Assembly: GCA_035635075.1 (NCBI GenBank)
Contig: DASQBT010000108.1
Span: forward strand, 1 to 32,267
Length of the DNA stretch: 32,267 nt
Origin: DASQBT01 sp035635075
Lineage (GTDB): Bacteria; Pseudomonadota; Gammaproteobacteria; Burkholderiales; Thiobacillaceae
Direction of reading: 5' to 3'
In this document: positions 31,974 to 32,267 of the stretch, one piece after another
How the letters are laid out: every line of letters begins with the position of its first letter
Numbering within the stretch: position 1 is the stretch's first letter
Translations under genes and position numbers: made by a program
The notes under the pieces: model-generated
What the model saw: only the letters and a program-made list of their open reading frames with translations
Told to the model about the DNA's origin: nothing
Database searches by the model: none

Positions 31974-32267
31974 ATGGACTTGACCGAAACCGAGCTTTCT
32001 TCCGAACCGCTATGCCAGGGAAATCTGCTGCACGCGCGCCGCGACCGGGTGCGGCTTCCCAACAGCCAAACCTCAATGCGTGAATACATCGTCCATCCTG
32101 GCGCGGCGGTCATACTGCCGGTGTTCGACAACGGGGATGTGTTGCTCGAGCGCCAGCACCGCTATCCGCTGCGTCGCGACTTCATCGAAGTGCCGGCCGG
32201 CAAGCTGGAACCCGGGGAAGATCCGGCAGTCTGCGCGCGGCGCGAACTGGTCGAGGAAACCGGGTAT
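31974..32267 (+). CDS. Nudix hydrolase, ADP-ribose pyrophosphatase-like, 3' end outside window
   Basis: Ninety-eight codons are visible from the ATG at 31974 to the window edge. The Nudix box is clear: GKLEPGEDPAVCARRELVEE followed by TGY, matching Gx5Ex7REUxEExGU. The preceding REYIVHPGAAVILPVFDNGD and RQHRYPLRRDFIEVPAGKLE are typical of ADP-ribose pyrophosphatases (NudF type), which cleave ADP-ribose to AMP and ribose 5-phosphate. An in-frame GTG three codons upstream (31965) is an alternative start; no strong ribosome-binding site is seen for either. Confidence 0.9.
   Translation, partial: MDLTETELSSEPLCQGNLLHARRDRVRLPNSQTSMREYIVHPGAAVILPVFDNGDVLLERQHRYPLRRDFIEVPAGKLEPGEDPAVCARRELVEETGY

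Noticed and set aside
31844..32131. 95-codon minus-strand frame opposite the Nudix gene
   Set aside because: It overlaps a clear Nudix coding region on the plus strand and shows no family features.

Overview
The window is GC-rich bacterial chromosome, almost certainly from a betaproteobacterium. The evidence is the gene sets: ubiE-ubiJ-ubiB; algH-ruvX-pyrR-pyrB-pyrC'; mpl-yqiA-RNase II-tonB; and a DUF3683-type FAD/Fe-S oxidoreductase. The c-type cytochromes suggest a respiratory, perhaps sulfur- or iron-oxidising, Nitrosomonadales-like lineage, but that placement is inference. I see no transposase, integrase, phage gene, CRISPR array, rRNA or tRNA.

Left part (1-7.3 kb). A sodium:solute symporter truncated by the window edge is followed on the minus strand by a tightly packed ubiquinone operon: ubiE, ubiJ, ubiB and an unrecognised 148-residue protein. 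Divergent from it are phoB and phoR, with a three-unit Pho box upstream of phoB. A HIT-family hydrolase converges on phoR.

Middle part (7.6-19.9 kb). A plus-strand operon encodes ExbB, ExbD, an unusually long Gly/Ser-rich TonB and an exported protein with about 12-13 Sel1 repeats. Convergent to it is a 1255-residue flavin/iron-sulfur oxidoreductase. Next comes the minus-strand algH-ruvX-pyrR-pyrB-pyrC' operon. Its dihydroorotase-like protein lacks the metal-binding HxH motif, so it is probably a structural partner of aspartate transcarbamoylase. A 297-bp stretch between pyrB and pyrC' holds two small ORFs chained by ATGA overlaps.

Right part (20.3-32.3 kb). A four-gene haem module encodes a small cytochrome c, a b-type cytochrome, an SHP-like (DUF1924) cytochrome and a dihaem DHC cytochrome, driven by a good sigma70-like promoter. 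Further on are a second tonB, an RNase II-like nuclease, a YqiA-like esterase and the peptidoglycan-recycling ligase Mpl. A NarL/LuxR response regulator and a hybrid histidine kinase follow, divergent from a small exported protein with a clear terminator. An ICMT-like membrane protein and the start of a Nudix (ADP-ribose pyrophosphatase-like) gene close the window.

Most genes are conserved housekeeping. The best leads for something less described are the exbBD-tonB-Sel1 operon, the orphan in the ubi operon, the linker ORFs in the pyr operon, and the small exported protein beside the two-component system.
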